Source: Chelativorans xinjiangensis (GTDB taxonomy: Bacteria; Pseudomonadota; Alphaproteobacteria; Rhizobiales; Rhizobiaceae). From it: a stretch of DNA of 64,000 bases. The position numbers and the translations under genes are program-made. Positions 20,035 to 30,951 of the stretch are shown here, in pieces. The notes beneath the pieces were generated by a model. That model searched no databases and was not told where the DNA came from. It was given only the letters and a program-made list of their open reading frames with translations. Every line of letters starts with the position of its first letter. The stretch's first letter is position 1. Where the stretch lies: contig NZ_WQNH01000003.1 of assembly GCF_009812055.1 (NCBI RefSeq), positions 124,001-188,000 of the forward strand, in the 5' to 3' direction.

Positions 20035-21678
20035 TCACATCGTCTTTGCCAGATCGCGCAGCTTGAATTTCTGGATTTTCCCCGTCGACGTCTTCGGGAT
20101 TTCCACAAAAAACACGTGACGCGGGCACTTGAACGACGCGAGCAGCCGCCGGCAATGGTCGATGATCTCCTCCGCGCTTGCTTCTTTCCCCGGCTTCAAT
20201 TCGACGAAAGCCACCGGCGTCTCGCCCCATCTGTCGTCCGCGCGCGCCACCACGCCGCAGGCGGCAATGGCCGGATGCTTGTAAAGCGCGTCCTCCACCT
20301 CGATGGAGGAGATGTTCTCGCCGCCGGAGATGATGATGTCCTTGGAGCGGTCCTTGAGCTGGATGTAGCCGTCGGGGTGCAGCACGCCGAGATCGCCGGA
20401 ATGGAACCAGCCGCCGGCAAAGGCCTCGTCCGTCGCCTCCGTGTTTTTCAGGTATCCCTTCATGACGATGTTGCCGCGGAACATCACCTCGCCCAATGTC
20501 TCGCCATCCGGCGGGACGGGCTTCATGGTCTCGGGATCCATCACCGTCAGCCCCTCCAGCGTCGCATAGCGCACGCCCTGCCGCGCCTTGCGCGTCGCCT
20601 GCTCCGGCCCATCGAGGCCGTCCCACGCCATCTTCCACTCGTTCACCACCGCCGGGCCGTAGGTTTCCGTCAGCCCGTAAAGGTGATTGACGATGAAACC
20701 GGCATCCGCCATCGCCGCCAGAACCGATTCGGGCGGCGGCGCGGCGGCCGTGTTGAAGATGACGGTCTGCGGGAAGTCGCGACGGTCGCTTTCCTCGGCG
20801 TTGACCAACGTGCCCATGACGACCGGCGCCCCGCACAGATGCGTCACTCCATGGTCGGCGATGGCGTCGTACATGGCCTTCGCCCGCACCCAGCGCAGGC
20901 ACACATGGGTGCCGACCTGGATCGCCAGCGTCCAGGGAAAGCACCAGCCATTGCAGTGGAACATGGGCAGCGTCCACAGATAGACCGGATGCCGCCCGAA
21001 GCCGGCATGGATCGTATTGGCAAAGGCCATCAGCGCCGCCCCGCGATGATGGTAGACGACGCCCTTGGGATTGCCTGTCGTGCCCGAGGTGTAGTTGAGG
21101 GAGATGGCGTCCCACTCGTCGTCCGGCATCGCCCAGGCGAAATCGGCGTCGCCCGAGGCAACGAACGCCTCGTACTCGACGCTGCCGATCGGCTCGCCCT
21201 TGGGATGGGGCGCATCGGCGGGATAGTCCGGGTCGTCGTAGTCGATCACCAGCGGCTTCACCTTGGCCCTGGCCAGCGCCTCCTTCATGACGCCGGAAAA
21301 CTCGCGGTCGACGATCACCACTTTGCTGTCGGCGTGGTCGAGCTGGAAGGCGATGATGGCCGCGTCGAGGCGCGTGTTGATCGAATGCAGCACGGCCCTC
21401 GTCATCGGCACGCCGAAATGCGCCTCCAGCATGGGCGGCGTATTGGACAGCATCGCCGAGACCGTGTCGCCCTTGCCGATACCGTGGCGGGCAAGGGCAG
21501 AGGCGAGCTGCCGCGAGCGCTGCCAGAATTCGCCATACGTGCGCCGGGTCTTGCCATGGATGATGGCCGGATGGTCGGGAAAGACCCGTGCCGCCCGCTC
21601 CATCAGCGTCAGCGGCGTCAGCGGCTGATGGTTGGCGGGGTTCCTGTCGAGATTCTGCGCGTAAGGATTGTCGTTCAC
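20035..21678 (-). CDS. Acyl-CoA synthetase (AMP-forming)
   Basis: ANL-superfamily ligase activating a carboxylic acid, probably a fatty acid, to its CoA thioester through an acyl-adenylate. It has 547 residues with the P-loop YTSGTTGNPKG near residue 185, the second motif YGLTETYGP, the STGDLG-like SGDLGVLHPDG and the catalytic Lys in GKIQKFKLRD at the C-terminus. GTG at 21678 is chosen because GGGAGGA lies 4-5 bases ahead and homologues begin near NDNPYAQNLDRN; the frame extends 12 codons upstream. The exact chain length or substrate cannot be told. Confidence 0.9.
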   Translation of the reverse strand: MNDNPYAQNLDRNPANHQPLTPLTLMERAARVFPDHPAIIHGKTRRTYGEFWQRSRQLASALARHGIGKGDTVSAMLSNTPPMLEAHFGVPMTRAVLHSINTRLDAAIIAFQLDHADSKVVIVDREFSGVMKEALARAKVKPLVIDYDDPDYPADAPHPKGEPIGSVEYEAFVASGDADFAWAMPDDEWDAISLNYTSGTTGNPKGVVYHHRGAALMAFANTIHAGFGRHPVYLWTLPMFHCNGWCFPWTLAIQVGTHVCLRWVRAKAMYDAIADHGVTHLCGAPVVMGTLVNAEESDRRDFPQTVIFNTAAAPPPESVLAAMADAGFIVNHLYGLTETYGPAVVNEWKMAWDGLDGPEQATRKARQGVRYATLEGLTVMDPETMKPVPPDGETLGEVMFRGNIVMKGYLKNTEATDEAFAGGWFHSGDLGVLHPDGYIQLKDRSKDIIISGGENISSIEVEDALYKHPAIAACGVVARADDRWGETPVAFVELKPGKEASAEEIIDHCRRLLASFKCPRHVFFVEIPKTSTGKIQKFKLRDLAKTM

Positions 21679-21726
21679 GTTTTCCTCCCAGGCTTTTCCC
21701 TCATTCTTAAGCACGGGAGGTGCTCT

Positions 21727-22500
21727 TCACCAGCCCCAAAGGTTTGCCGTGCCGTCGTGGATGAGCTTGAGCGAAACGATCAGCACCATCGTGTACATGA
21801 AGGGATAAAAGACCTGCGGCTTCATGCGCTTGACGACCCACACGCCGGCGAGCGTGGCAAGCGGCGCCACCGGCACCAGAATCAGCGAGGCGGTCAGATT
21901 TGTCGCGTCGAACTGGCCGAGCGCGAAATAGGGGATCAGCTTCACCGCGTTGACGATGGCGAAGAAGATAACGCTCGTGCCGGTGTAGAGCTTCGGGTCC
22001 TGCTTCAGCGGCAGGGCATAGACCTGGTAAGGCGGTCCGCCCGCGTGGGCCACAAAGCTGGTGAAGCCGGAAACCGTGCCCCAGAAGAATCCCTTGGGAG
22101 GATTGTGGCTGGCGATGCGTTCGCCGCTGCGCACCGTGTCCACCACCCAGCGCATGAAGAACAGGAAGGTGACGATGCCGACGATGAGCCGCACGTGCCC
22201 TTCGGTGACGACGGCCGCCGTCAGCCAGCCGATGGTGATGCCGAGAAGCGCGCCCGGCAGCATGATGGCGAGCAGCCGCCGGTCGAAGAAGCCGCGCCAG
22301 GCCCACAGCGAGACGATATCCATGACGATGAGGATCGGCAGCAAGATGGCCGCCGCCTGCACCGGCGGCACCACCAGCGCGATCAGCGGCACGCCGAGCA
22401 GCGCCATCGCCCCGCCGAACCCGCCCTTGGACAGGCCGACCAGGATGACGGCCGGGATCGCGGCCAGGTAGAACAGCGGATCGCTAAGAATGGGAGCCAT
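21727..22500 (-). CDS. TauE/SafE family permease
   Basis: A 257-residue integral membrane protein with seven to eight hydrophobic segments. The family repeat GLSKGGFGGAMALLGVPL near the N-terminus and its second copy SFVAHAGGPPYQVY are visible. The family exports sulfite, sulfoacetate or related organosulfur anions, but the substrate here is unknown. It is 48 bp upstream of the acyl-CoA synthetase on the same strand. The nested palindromes 21 bp before its start suggest tight repression. Confidence 0.88.
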   Translation of the reverse strand: MAPILSDPLFYLAAIPAVILVGLSKGGFGGAMALLGVPLIALVVPPVQAAAILLPILIVMDIVSLWAWRGFFDRRLLAIMLPGALLGITIGWLTAAVVTEGHVRLIVGIVTFLFFMRWVVDTVRSGERIASHNPPKGFFWGTVSGFTSFVAHAGGPPYQVYALPLKQDPKLYTGTSVIFFAIVNAVKLIPYFALGQFDATNLTASLILVPVAPLATLAGVWVVKRMKPQVFYPFMYTMVLIVSLKLIHDGTANLWGW

Positions 22501-22520
22501 GCCGAGACGTCGATTGTGCG

Positions 22521-22642
22521 CTAGTGGTGCGATCCTGACAGATGGTACCCATCTGTCAGGGCAAATCGCCCCACCAGATCAATAGCTTGCGGGCTGACTT
22601 ACCCAAACAGATGGGTACCATCTGTTTGGATCAGACCACTAG
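22521..22642. repeat. Nested palindromes: probable paired operators
   Basis: Two perfect 27-bp palindromes, each with 12-bp arms and a 3-nt centre, at 22534-22560 (CCTGACAGATGG arm) and 22603-22629 (CCAAACAGATGG arm), 69 bp apart centre to centre. Their cores are reverse complements. The whole 40-bp blocks 22521-22560 and 22603-22642 form one larger inverted repeat matching at 34 of 40 positions, bounded by CTAGTGGT/ACCACTAG. There are no T tracts, so they are not terminators. The symmetry resembles TetR- or GntR-type operators; no such regulator gene is in the window. Confidence 0.7.
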
Positions 22643-22795
22643 CGGCATAGACTCATTCCCGCCGCTTGACGAGGGGCGGCGGCGAAGTTTCCGATTTCTC
22701 TTGTGGGCTTACCGCCCCTTCGCTATGCCCCAATCATACCAAAAACGGCGGGCAGAACCGGCTGCCCTCCAGTGCCGAAAGCATATCGGAACGCC

Positions 22796-23452
22796 ATGAG
22801 TGAAGTGGAAACGCCCAACCGCTGCCGCGTCGTGCTCATCGCCCCGCCGGCTGGCGCCGACGATGCGGCCCGCCTCGAGGCCGCGCTGTCGGGCGGCGAC
22901 GTCGCCTCGCTCATCCTGCCCGACTACGGCGCCGACGAAGCGGCCTTCCAGGCCCATGCCGAACGGCTGACCCGGCTTGCCCAGGCGCGCGGCGTCGCCG
23001 TCATCATCGCCGGAGAGCCGCGCATTGCCGCCCGCGTCCAGGCCGACGGCATCCATGTCGAGGGCTCGAAGTCGGAGTTGGCGGATACCGTCCGTAAATA
23101 TCAGGACCGGATGACGGTCGGCTGCGGCGGCGCAAAAACCCGTGACGACGCACTGGAGCTTGGCGAGACGCAGCCCGACTACATCTTTTTCGGCCGCTTC
23201 GGCTACGACAACAAGCCGGAGCCCCATCCGCGCAATCTCACGCTCGGCGCATGGTGGTCGCAGATGATCGAGCTACCCTGTATCGTGATGGCCGGCGCCG
23301 ATGTCCAATCCGTGCAGGCGGTGGCCGGGACCGGCGCGGAGTTCGTCGCCCTCGGTACCGCCGTCTTCGCGCCGGATGCGGACCCGGCACGCATAGTGGC
23401 GGAAGCCAACAGGCTGCTCGACCGGCACGCGCCCGCATTCGAAGACAGGTGA
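22796..23452 (+). CDS. Thiamine-phosphate synthase family protein
   Basis: A 218-residue TIM-barrel protein of the ThiE/TenI family. The phosphate-binding end VMAGADVQSVQAVAGTGAEFVALG and the GIHVEG motif are recognisable, while the ThiE diphosphate loop is altered (VGCGGAKTRDDALE), so catalytic ThiE activity is not certain. The start at MSEVETP has only a weak GGA ahead. There are no thiamine genes nearby and no TPP riboswitch upstream. The Sel1 gene begins one base past its stop. Confidence 0.75.
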   Translation: MSEVETPNRCRVVLIAPPAGADDAARLEAALSGGDVASLILPDYGADEAAFQAHAERLTRLAQARGVAVIIAGEPRIAARVQADGIHVEGSKSELADTVRKYQDRMTVGCGGAKTRDDALELGETQPDYIFFGRFGYDNKPEPHPRNLTLGAWWSQMIELPCIVMAGADVQSVQAVAGTGAEFVALGTAVFAPDADPARIVAEANRLLDRHAPAFEDR

Positions 23453-23453
23453 C

Positions 23454-24437
23454 ATGAACCAAGCCGCCAAGCTCTTCCTCGTGATCCTCCTGCTTGCGCT
23501 CGCAATGGGCCGCCAGGCCGCGTGGGCGCAGGAGGACGGCACCACGGCTGAAGAGACGCAGGCCAGACCGGGCCTCCAGGAACCTCCGCCCGGCGAGGTT
23601 GACCCGAAGCGCTTCGGCAAGGTGCCGGACCTTGCCTTCGGCGCCTTCCAGCGTGGGCACTATCTCACCGCCCTGAATCTCGCCCGCCCCCGCGCCGAAG
23701 CGGGGAATTCCGCCGCGCAGACGCTGATGGCGGAGATCTACGCCCGTGGCCTCGGCGTCGCCCGCAACGCCGAGGAAGCGGCCAAGTGGTATGGCAGAGC
23801 GGCGGAGCAGGGCGACCCCGAGGCACAGATGCAATACGCCCTCATGCTCATAGACGGCCGTTTCGTGGAGGAGGATCGGGAAAAGGCCTACACCCTGATG
23901 CGCAGCGCGGCCGAAGCCGGAAAGCCGCTCGCCCAGTTCAACCTCGCGCAGATGATGACTGAAGAGGGCGCCTCCATGGAGGAGGCGGTCGGCTGGTACG
24001 AGCGCGCCGCCAAGACAGGCTTGCCCGACGCACAATATGCGATGGCACAGGTGCATGCCCATGGCATCGGCGGCAAACCGGAAGACGCGGCCGCTGCGCG
24101 GCGCTGGCTGCTGCGGGCCGCCCGCCAGAACTATGACACCGCACAGCTGGACCTCGGCACCTGGCTCGTCGAGGGCCGCGGCGGCGAGGCAAAGCCCGAG
24201 GACGGCTTTGCATGGCTGAAGCGCGCCGCCGATGGCGGCAACGTCGCCGCCCAGAACCGCGTCGCCAAGCTCTATCGCGCCGGCGTCGGCGTCGAGGCAG
24301 ACCCCGTAGAGGCCGCCGCCTGGTATATTCTGGCGCGCCGCGCCGGCCTCACGGACCGTGAGATGGAGGATTTCATGGATGGCCTGACGAACGAGCAGTT
24401 GAAGGCTGCCCTGGAGCGCGCCAACAGGTTGCGATAA
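23454..24437 (+). CDS. Sel1-repeat exported protein
   Basis: A 327-residue protein with a signal peptide (about 1-25, ending AWAQ) and six to seven tandem Sel1/TPR-like repeats of about 36 residues with the usual A.W...AA..G...A pattern (AKWYGRAAEQGDPEAQMQYA; GWYERAAKTGLPDAQYAMA). Such solenoids mediate protein contacts in the periplasm. The ATG lies one base past the stop of the ThiE-family gene, so the pair is co-translated. No specific partner is evident. Confidence 0.88.
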   Translation: MNQAAKLFLVILLLALAMGRQAAWAQEDGTTAEETQARPGLQEPPPGEVDPKRFGKVPDLAFGAFQRGHYLTALNLARPRAEAGNSAAQTLMAEIYARGLGVARNAEEAAKWYGRAAEQGDPEAQMQYALMLIDGRFVEEDREKAYTLMRSAAEAGKPLAQFNLAQMMTEEGASMEEAVGWYERAAKTGLPDAQYAMAQVHAHGIGGKPEDAAAARRWLLRAARQNYDTAQLDLGTWLVEGRGGEAKPEDGFAWLKRAADGGNVAAQNRVAKLYRAGVGVEADPVEAAAWYILARRAGLTDREMEDFMDGLTNEQLKAALERANRLR

Positions 24438-24597
24438 CGCGGTACGGCAGTGAGGGAGCTTTGCCCTGCTACGCTACTGCCTTCTTGCCTCACCCACTTG
24501 TTCCCTTCCAGCCCGTCTTGCTTAGTTAAGTGTTTTGTGGTCTTGGGGGCGCCGGCTCGCGCCCATGCGACGCGGACACGTATCAGGACAGGTCACG

Positions 24598-25161
24598 ATG
24601 AAGATCAACGGCAACGAAATCCGTCCCGGAAACGTCATAGAGCACAATGGCGGCCTGTGGGTCGCGGTGAAGACGAATGCGGTCAAGCCCGGCAAGGGCG
24701 GCGCATACAACCAGGTCGAGCTCAAGAACCTCATTGACGGCACCAAGCTCAACGAGCGCTTCCGCGCCGCCGAGACGGTCGAGAAAGTGCGGCTGGAGCA
24801 GAAGGACTTCTCCTATCTTTACGAGCAGGGCGACGCGCTGGTCTTCATGGATACGGAGACCTATGAGCAGCTTGAGCTGCAGAAGGATTTCGTCGGCGAC
24901 CGCGCCGCCTTCCTGCAGGACGGCATGACCGTGACGGTGGAGCTGTATCAGGAAAAGCCGATCGGCATTTCGCTGCCCGACCAGGTGACGCTGCAAGTGG
25001 TCGAGGCGGACCCCGTGGTCAAGGGCCAGACGGCGGCATCCTCGTATAAGCCGGCCGTCATGGAAAACGGCATCCGCGTCATGGTGCCGCCGTTCGTCAC
25101 CTCCGGCGAGAAGATCGTCGTCGACACCAACGACATCACCTATATACGCCGCGCCGACTGA
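24598..25161 (+). CDS. efp: Translation elongation factor P
   Basis: Relieves ribosome stalling at polyproline stretches. It has 187 residues and three beta-barrel domains. The tip of domain I reads PGKGGAYNQ with Lys33 at the position that EpmA-type enzymes lysylate in other bacteria. The frame is open 21 codons upstream, but [11 protein letters not shown] is the family start, with AGGACAGG ahead. The window's proline-rich proteins (TolA, FtsY linker) are likely clients. Confidence 0.97.
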   Translation: MKINGNEIRPGNVIEHNGGLWVAVKTNAVKPGKGGAYNQVELKNLIDGTKLNERFRAAETVEKVRLEQKDFSYLYEQGDALVFMDTETYEQLELQKDFVGDRAAFLQDGMTVTVELYQEKPIGISLPDQVTLQVVEADPVVKGQTAASSYKPAVMENGIRVMVPPFVTSGEKIVVDTNDITYIRRAD

Positions 25162-25198
25162 CGGCGCGTCTTACAACACAACACCAGGGACATTCTTC

Positions 25199-25993
25199 AT
25201 GCCGCGTTCGGCCATCATAAACGTCATGGTTCAAGCCGCCATGAAGGCCGGGCGCTCGCTGGCGCGCGATTTCGGCGAGGTGCAGAACCTGCAGGTCTCG
25301 CTCAAGGGCCCCGGCGACTACGTCAGTCAGGCCGACCGCCGCGCCGAGGAGATCGTCCACGCCGAGCTTTCGCGCGCCCGTCCCGGTTACGCTTTCCTCA
25401 TGGAGGAACGCGGTGTGGTGGAAGGCGAGGACGCCCAGCACCGCTGGCTGGTCGACCCGCTCGACGGCACCACGAACTTCCTGCACGGCATCCCCATCTT
25501 CGCCGTATCCATCGCGCTCGAACGGCAGGGCCAGCTTGTCGCCGGCGTCATCTACAACCCGGCTATGGACGAGCTCTACACCGCCGAGCGCGGCGGCGGC
25601 GCCTTCTTCAACGACCGGCGCATGCGCGTGGCCGCGCGCACCCGTTTGTCCGACACGGTGGTTGGCACCGGCATCCCCCATCTCGGCCGCGGCCACCACG
25701 GCCAGGCGCTCCTCGACCTGCGCAACGTGATGGCCGAAACGGCCGGCATCCGCCGCATGGGCGCGGCCGCGCTCGACCTTGCCTATGTCGCAGCCGGCCG
25801 CATGGACGGCTTCTGGGAAGACGCGCTGCAGCCCTGGGACACGGCGGCGGGCATCCTGATGGTGCGTGAGGCCGGCGGCTTCGTCACCGACAGATCCGGT
25901 GGCCAGGACATGTTCGGCACGGGCTCCATCGTCGCCGGCAACGAAGCCATCCACCGCGGCCTCCTCAAGGCTCTCGCGAAGCCGGTTCGCTGA
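25199..25993 (+). CDS. suhB: Inositol-1-monophosphatase family protein SuhB
   Basis: Magnesium-dependent phosphatase of 264 residues. The metal-binding motifs are clear: DPLDGTTNF (about 84-92) and the C-terminal WDTAAGILMVREAGG, plus an acidic Glu in MEERG. In enterobacteria SuhB also joins the NusA antitermination complex. It lies 37 bp after efp on the same strand, an arrangement usual in this order. Confidence 0.95.
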   Translation: MPRSAIINVMVQAAMKAGRSLARDFGEVQNLQVSLKGPGDYVSQADRRAEEIVHAELSRARPGYAFLMEERGVVEGEDAQHRWLVDPLDGTTNFLHGIPIFAVSIALERQGQLVAGVIYNPAMDELYTAERGGGAFFNDRRMRVAARTRLSDTVVGTGIPHLGRGHHGQALLDLRNVMAETAGIRRMGAAALDLAYVAAGRMDGFWEDALQPWDTAAGILMVREAGGFVTDRSGGQDMFGTGSIVAGNEAIHRGLLKALAKPVR

Positions 25994-26011
25994 TTCTGCC
26001 TGTGCGTGACT

Positions 26012-26950
26012 TCACCTTCGTGGTTCGACCGAACCGCGAGGGCGGGATGCCGCGCGCCGGGACTGCTTCACATAAGACTGCCCGCAGCGCACGATCGCAT
26101 CCTGCGCTATCTCGGGCGGGCTCCATGCAAAAACCCGCATGAAATCGGACGGGTCGAGCGTCAGATCGTCGAGCAGCGCCGCCACCATCTTTTGCCTGCC
26201 GATCAGATGCCCGGCCAGCCGCAAGAGGCCCGGAGGAACGGGCAAGAGCCGTCTCGGCCGCCCCATCCCCGTCCTGAGCAGCGCGAGTATCTCGCGGAGC
26301 GATACCTGCTCCCGGTCCGCGACCTCATAGGCCCCGCCGCCTACACCGCGCAGCCCCGCCTCCACCGCAACGGCGATCGCGTCACAGAGGTTTCCCACCG
26401 AGCACAGGGAGCGGCGGTTGGCGACCAGCCCGAAGGGCAGAGGCGCGCCCGTGGCCGCGAGGCGTTGCAGGCGTCCCCAGTTGCCCGGCGCCTCGTGTCC
26501 GTAGACGAGCGGCGGGCGCAGCGCTATCCCGGCCTTGCCCTTCGCCCCGGCAAAACGCCGCACATGGTCCTCGCCGGCGCGTTTCGAAAGCCCATAGGCG
26601 TTGACGCCCTCACGCGCCGCGATGCTGCTGATAAAAACGACTGCGCGCACGCCGGTAGCCGCGCACGCCTCGACGAGCCTCGCCGTCCCCGCGTCGTTGA
26701 CGGCGAGATAATCCGCCTCGCTTGCATCGTCCCGATGCGCCAGCCCGGCAAGGTGGATAACGGCCTCGACCCCGGCAAGCGCCGCCTGCCAGTCGGTGGC
26801 GGCGTCGATCTCGCCAACCGCGAAGAAGCGCTCCGCCCCCTTGCGCGGGCGCCTGCCCGCCTCCACGACCTCGTGGCCGCGTGCCGCCAGCAGCGGCGCA
26901 AGATGGCGACCGATGAAGCCGGAAGCGCCGGTGACGAGCACTTTCGCCAT
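26012..26950 (-). CDS. NAD-dependent epimerase/dehydratase
   Basis: Extended short-chain dehydrogenase of 312 residues. The N-terminal nucleotide site is GASGFIGRHL, the active-site Ser is in FISSIAA, and the YGLSK motif supplies Tyr and Lys about residues 126-130. It resembles nucleotide-sugar 4-epimerases/reductases of surface polysaccharide pathways, but there is no glycan cluster around it. It converges with suhB, leaving 18 bp between stops. Confidence 0.85.
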   Translation of the reverse strand: MAKVLVTGASGFIGRHLAPLLAARGHEVVEAGRRPRKGAERFFAVGEIDAATDWQAALAGVEAVIHLAGLAHRDDASEADYLAVNDAGTARLVEACAATGVRAVVFISSIAAREGVNAYGLSKRAGEDHVRRFAGAKGKAGIALRPPLVYGHEAPGNWGRLQRLAATGAPLPFGLVANRRSLCSVGNLCDAIAVAVEAGLRGVGGGAYEVADREQVSLREILALLRTGMGRPRRLLPVPPGLLRLAGHLIGRQKMVAALLDDLTLDPSDFMRVFAWSPPEIAQDAIVRCGQSYVKQSRRAASRPRGSVEPRR

Positions 26951-27186
26951 GGAACTTGCCCTCGCTGGTTGGCCGCGTGTACATTTTCCCGGCAGGAGGA
27001 GGCAATAAGGCTTATTTCAATTTCGTCACAATTCCGTTTAGAGTCTCGGCCAGTCTCAGGTGGAGGTCGGGCGATGGATTGTATTTGGTGCCCCCGGGGC
27101 GGGCGATGTAGGCTACATTCATGTCGGGCAGCGCTCCGTGCCCGCAGCACGATCCGCCCACACGGCCTAACGAACTCGAGGGACAT

Positions 27187-28203
27187 ATGGCCTTGCTGAA
27201 ATCGTTGGGAGCAGACGGTCTCACCCCCGAGGAGAGATACGATCCGCGAAGCCTTTCCAGCCCTCATGTTTTCCTCTATTCGATGCTGATCTTCCTGGCG
27301 ATCACCGGCTTCGTGGCGGCAATCCTCTATCGCCAGATTTCCTCAGCGTTCCAGAGCAACCCGGGACTTAACGGGCTCATTCTCGGCGTGCTCGCGGTCG
27401 GCATCCTGTTGGCCTTCGCGCAGGTCATCAGGCTGTTTCGCGAGGTGCGCTGGATCAACTCGTTCCTGGCCGGGACCGAAGCCACGGACCCAGTCCTCCT
27501 CGCCCCTATGAAGGCGCTGTTGAGCCGCTCTTCCGCCATGGCGCTGTCCACCAGCTCCATGCGCTCCATCCTCGATTCCATCGCCACCCGCCTCGACGAG
27601 AGCCGTGACATCTCGCGCTATCTGATCGGCCTGCTCGTCTTCCTCGGCCTGCTCGGCACCTTCTGGGGCCTGTTGCAGACCATCAGCTCCATCGGCGACA
27701 CGATCCAGTCGCTCGATCCGGGCTCGGGTGACGCCAACGACATTCTCGATTCGCTGAAGGCGGGACTGTCGGCGCCCCTGGGCGGCATGGGAACGGCCTT
27801 CTCGTCCTCGCTCTTCGGCCTGTCCGGCTCGCTCGTCCTCGGCTTTCTCGACCTGCAGGCCGGCCGCGCCCAGAACCGCTTCTACACCGAGCTCGAGAAC
27901 TGGCTGTCCACCGTCACCGACTTGAGCTCCGACCTTACCGACAGCGCCAAGAACGGCACGTCGGAAGAGTTGCGCGCGCTGGCGGAGAAGTTGCGCGCCG
28001 TGCAGGAGACGGGGGGCAGCAACCCGCGCACCGCCGCCGCCATGGCGTCCCTCGCCTCGGGCATTTCCGGCCTGGTGAAGAACATGCGCCAGGAGCAGCA
28101 GATGATGCGCGACTGGGTGGAAGCGCAGGCCGAGGATCAGAAGGCGCTGCGCGAAACGCTCGACAAGATCGCCGCTTCCTTGAAGAAACGGGAAAATAAC
28201 TGA
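27187..28203 (+). CDS. MotA/TolQ/ExbB-like channel protein
   Basis: A 338-residue membrane protein with hydrophobic segments near residues 30-50, 62-80, 150-172 and 215-235, and a C-terminal coiled region rich in Gln/Glu. The LLVFLGLLGTFWGLLQTISSIG segment (about 147-168) is the MotA/TolQ/ExbB signature. It overlaps by one base an OmpA/MotB-like gene, so the pair probably forms an ion-driven stator-like complex of unknown output. There are no flagellar genes here. GAGGGAC precedes the ATG. Confidence 0.8.
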   Translation: MALLKSLGADGLTPEERYDPRSLSSPHVFLYSMLIFLAITGFVAAILYRQISSAFQSNPGLNGLILGVLAVGILLAFAQVIRLFREVRWINSFLAGTEATDPVLLAPMKALLSRSSAMALSTSSMRSILDSIATRLDESRDISRYLIGLLVFLGLLGTFWGLLQTISSIGDTIQSLDPGSGDANDILDSLKAGLSAPLGGMGTAFSSSLFGLSGSLVLGFLDLQAGRAQNRFYTELENWLSTVTDLSSDLTDSAKNGTSEELRALAEKLRAVQETGGSNPRTAAAMASLASGISGLVKNMRQEQQMMRDWVEAQAEDQKALRETLDKIAASLKKRENN

Positions 28204-29234
28204 TGGCGCTAGCACGCGCGCGTCGCCGTGAGAGAGCAGTCGACTACTGGCCTGGCTTCGTCGACGCCATGGCGACGCTGCTGCTTGCCATCATGTTCCT
28301 GCTGTCGGTCTTCGTGCTGGCGCAGTTTTTCCTGAGCCAGGAGATCACCAGCCGGGACGCCGTTCTCGACCGTCTCAACGCACAGGTGAACGAGCTGACG
28401 CAGCTCCTGGCGCTGGAGCAGGCCAATGTGCAGGACGCCGAGGATCAGCTTGCCAATCTGCGCGCCTCGCTGGCCGATGCCGAGGCCGAGCAGTCGCGCC
28501 TCGAGCAGCTTCTGGCGAGCGGCACCGGCCGCAGCGAGGCGGCTCAGCAGCAGATCGGCACGCTCACCGGCGAACTCGAAGAAGAGCGCCAGGTCAGCCA
28601 GCGCGCCCTTTCCCAGGTGGAACTCCTGAACCAGCAGATATCCGCGCTGCGCCAGCAGATCGGCGCCCTGGAGGCCGCGCTCGACGTATCCGAGCAGCGC
28701 GACGTCGAAGCCAAGGCCAAGATCGCCGACCTCGGCCGCAGGCTCAACGTGGCGCTGGCCCAGCGCGTACAGGAGCTGAACCGCTACCGCTCCGACTTCT
28801 TCGGCCGCTTGCGCGAGATCCTCTCCGACCGCGAGAATATCCGCATCGTCGGCGACCGCTTCGTCTTCCAGTCGGAGGTGCTGTTCGCATCCGGCGCCAC
28901 GGAGATCAACGAAAACGGCCAGGAGGAGATGCAGAAGCTCGCCAACGCCATCCTCGATCTGCAGAAGGAGATCCCGCCGGAGATCGACTGGGTGCTGCGT
29001 GTCGACGGCCACACGGACAATGTACCGCTGTCCGGCACCGGGCGCTATCGCGACAACTGGGAGCTCTCCACCGCGCGCGCCACGGCCGTCGTGAAATTCC
29101 TGATCGAAAACGGCGTGCCGTCGGACCGGCTGGTGGCCGCCGGCTTCGGCGAGTTCCAGCCGCTCGATGCGGCCGACACGCCGGAGGCGCGCGACAGAAA
29201 CCGCCGCATCGAGCTGAAGCTGACCGAAAAGTGA
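28203..29234 (+). CDS. OmpA/MotB-like peptidoglycan-binding protein
   Basis: A 343-residue protein: one N-terminal transmembrane helix (about 20-42, in a MotB/ExbD-like position), a long coiled coil (about 50-190), and a C-terminal OmpA domain (about 215-343) with the peptidoglycan-binding VDGHTDN and DNWELSTARATAV segments. Its ATG shares one base with the upstream TGA. By analogy with MotAB it would anchor the channel partner to the cell wall. It is too long and coiled to be a plain MotB. Confidence 0.82.
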   Translation: MALARARRRERAVDYWPGFVDAMATLLLAIMFLLSVFVLAQFFLSQEITSRDAVLDRLNAQVNELTQLLALEQANVQDAEDQLANLRASLADAEAEQSRLEQLLASGTGRSEAAQQQIGTLTGELEEERQVSQRALSQVELLNQQISALRQQIGALEAALDVSEQRDVEAKAKIADLGRRLNVALAQRVQELNRYRSDFFGRLREILSDRENIRIVGDRFVFQSEVLFASGATEINENGQEEMQKLANAILDLQKEIPPEIDWVLRVDGHTDNVPLSGTGRYRDNWELSTARATAVVKFLIENGVPSDRLVAAGFGEFQPLDAADTPEARDRNRRIELKLTEK

Positions 29235-29289
29235 GCAGCTTCCCCTTTCCAACGGCTCCAGTTAGGCTGGCCGAAACGGAGGGGGAATC

Positions 29290-30948
<1,659 letters not shown>

Positions 30949-30951
30949 GCG

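Noticed and set aside
20023-22524. 833-codon plus-strand frame opposite the acyl-CoA synthetase and TauE genes
   Set aside because: His/Arg-rich antisense artefact spanning two genes with clear family motifs on the other strand.
22501-22795. TPP riboswitch before the ThiE-family gene
   Set aside because: No THI-box sequence (CTGAGA core) is present; the region is explained by nested palindromes.
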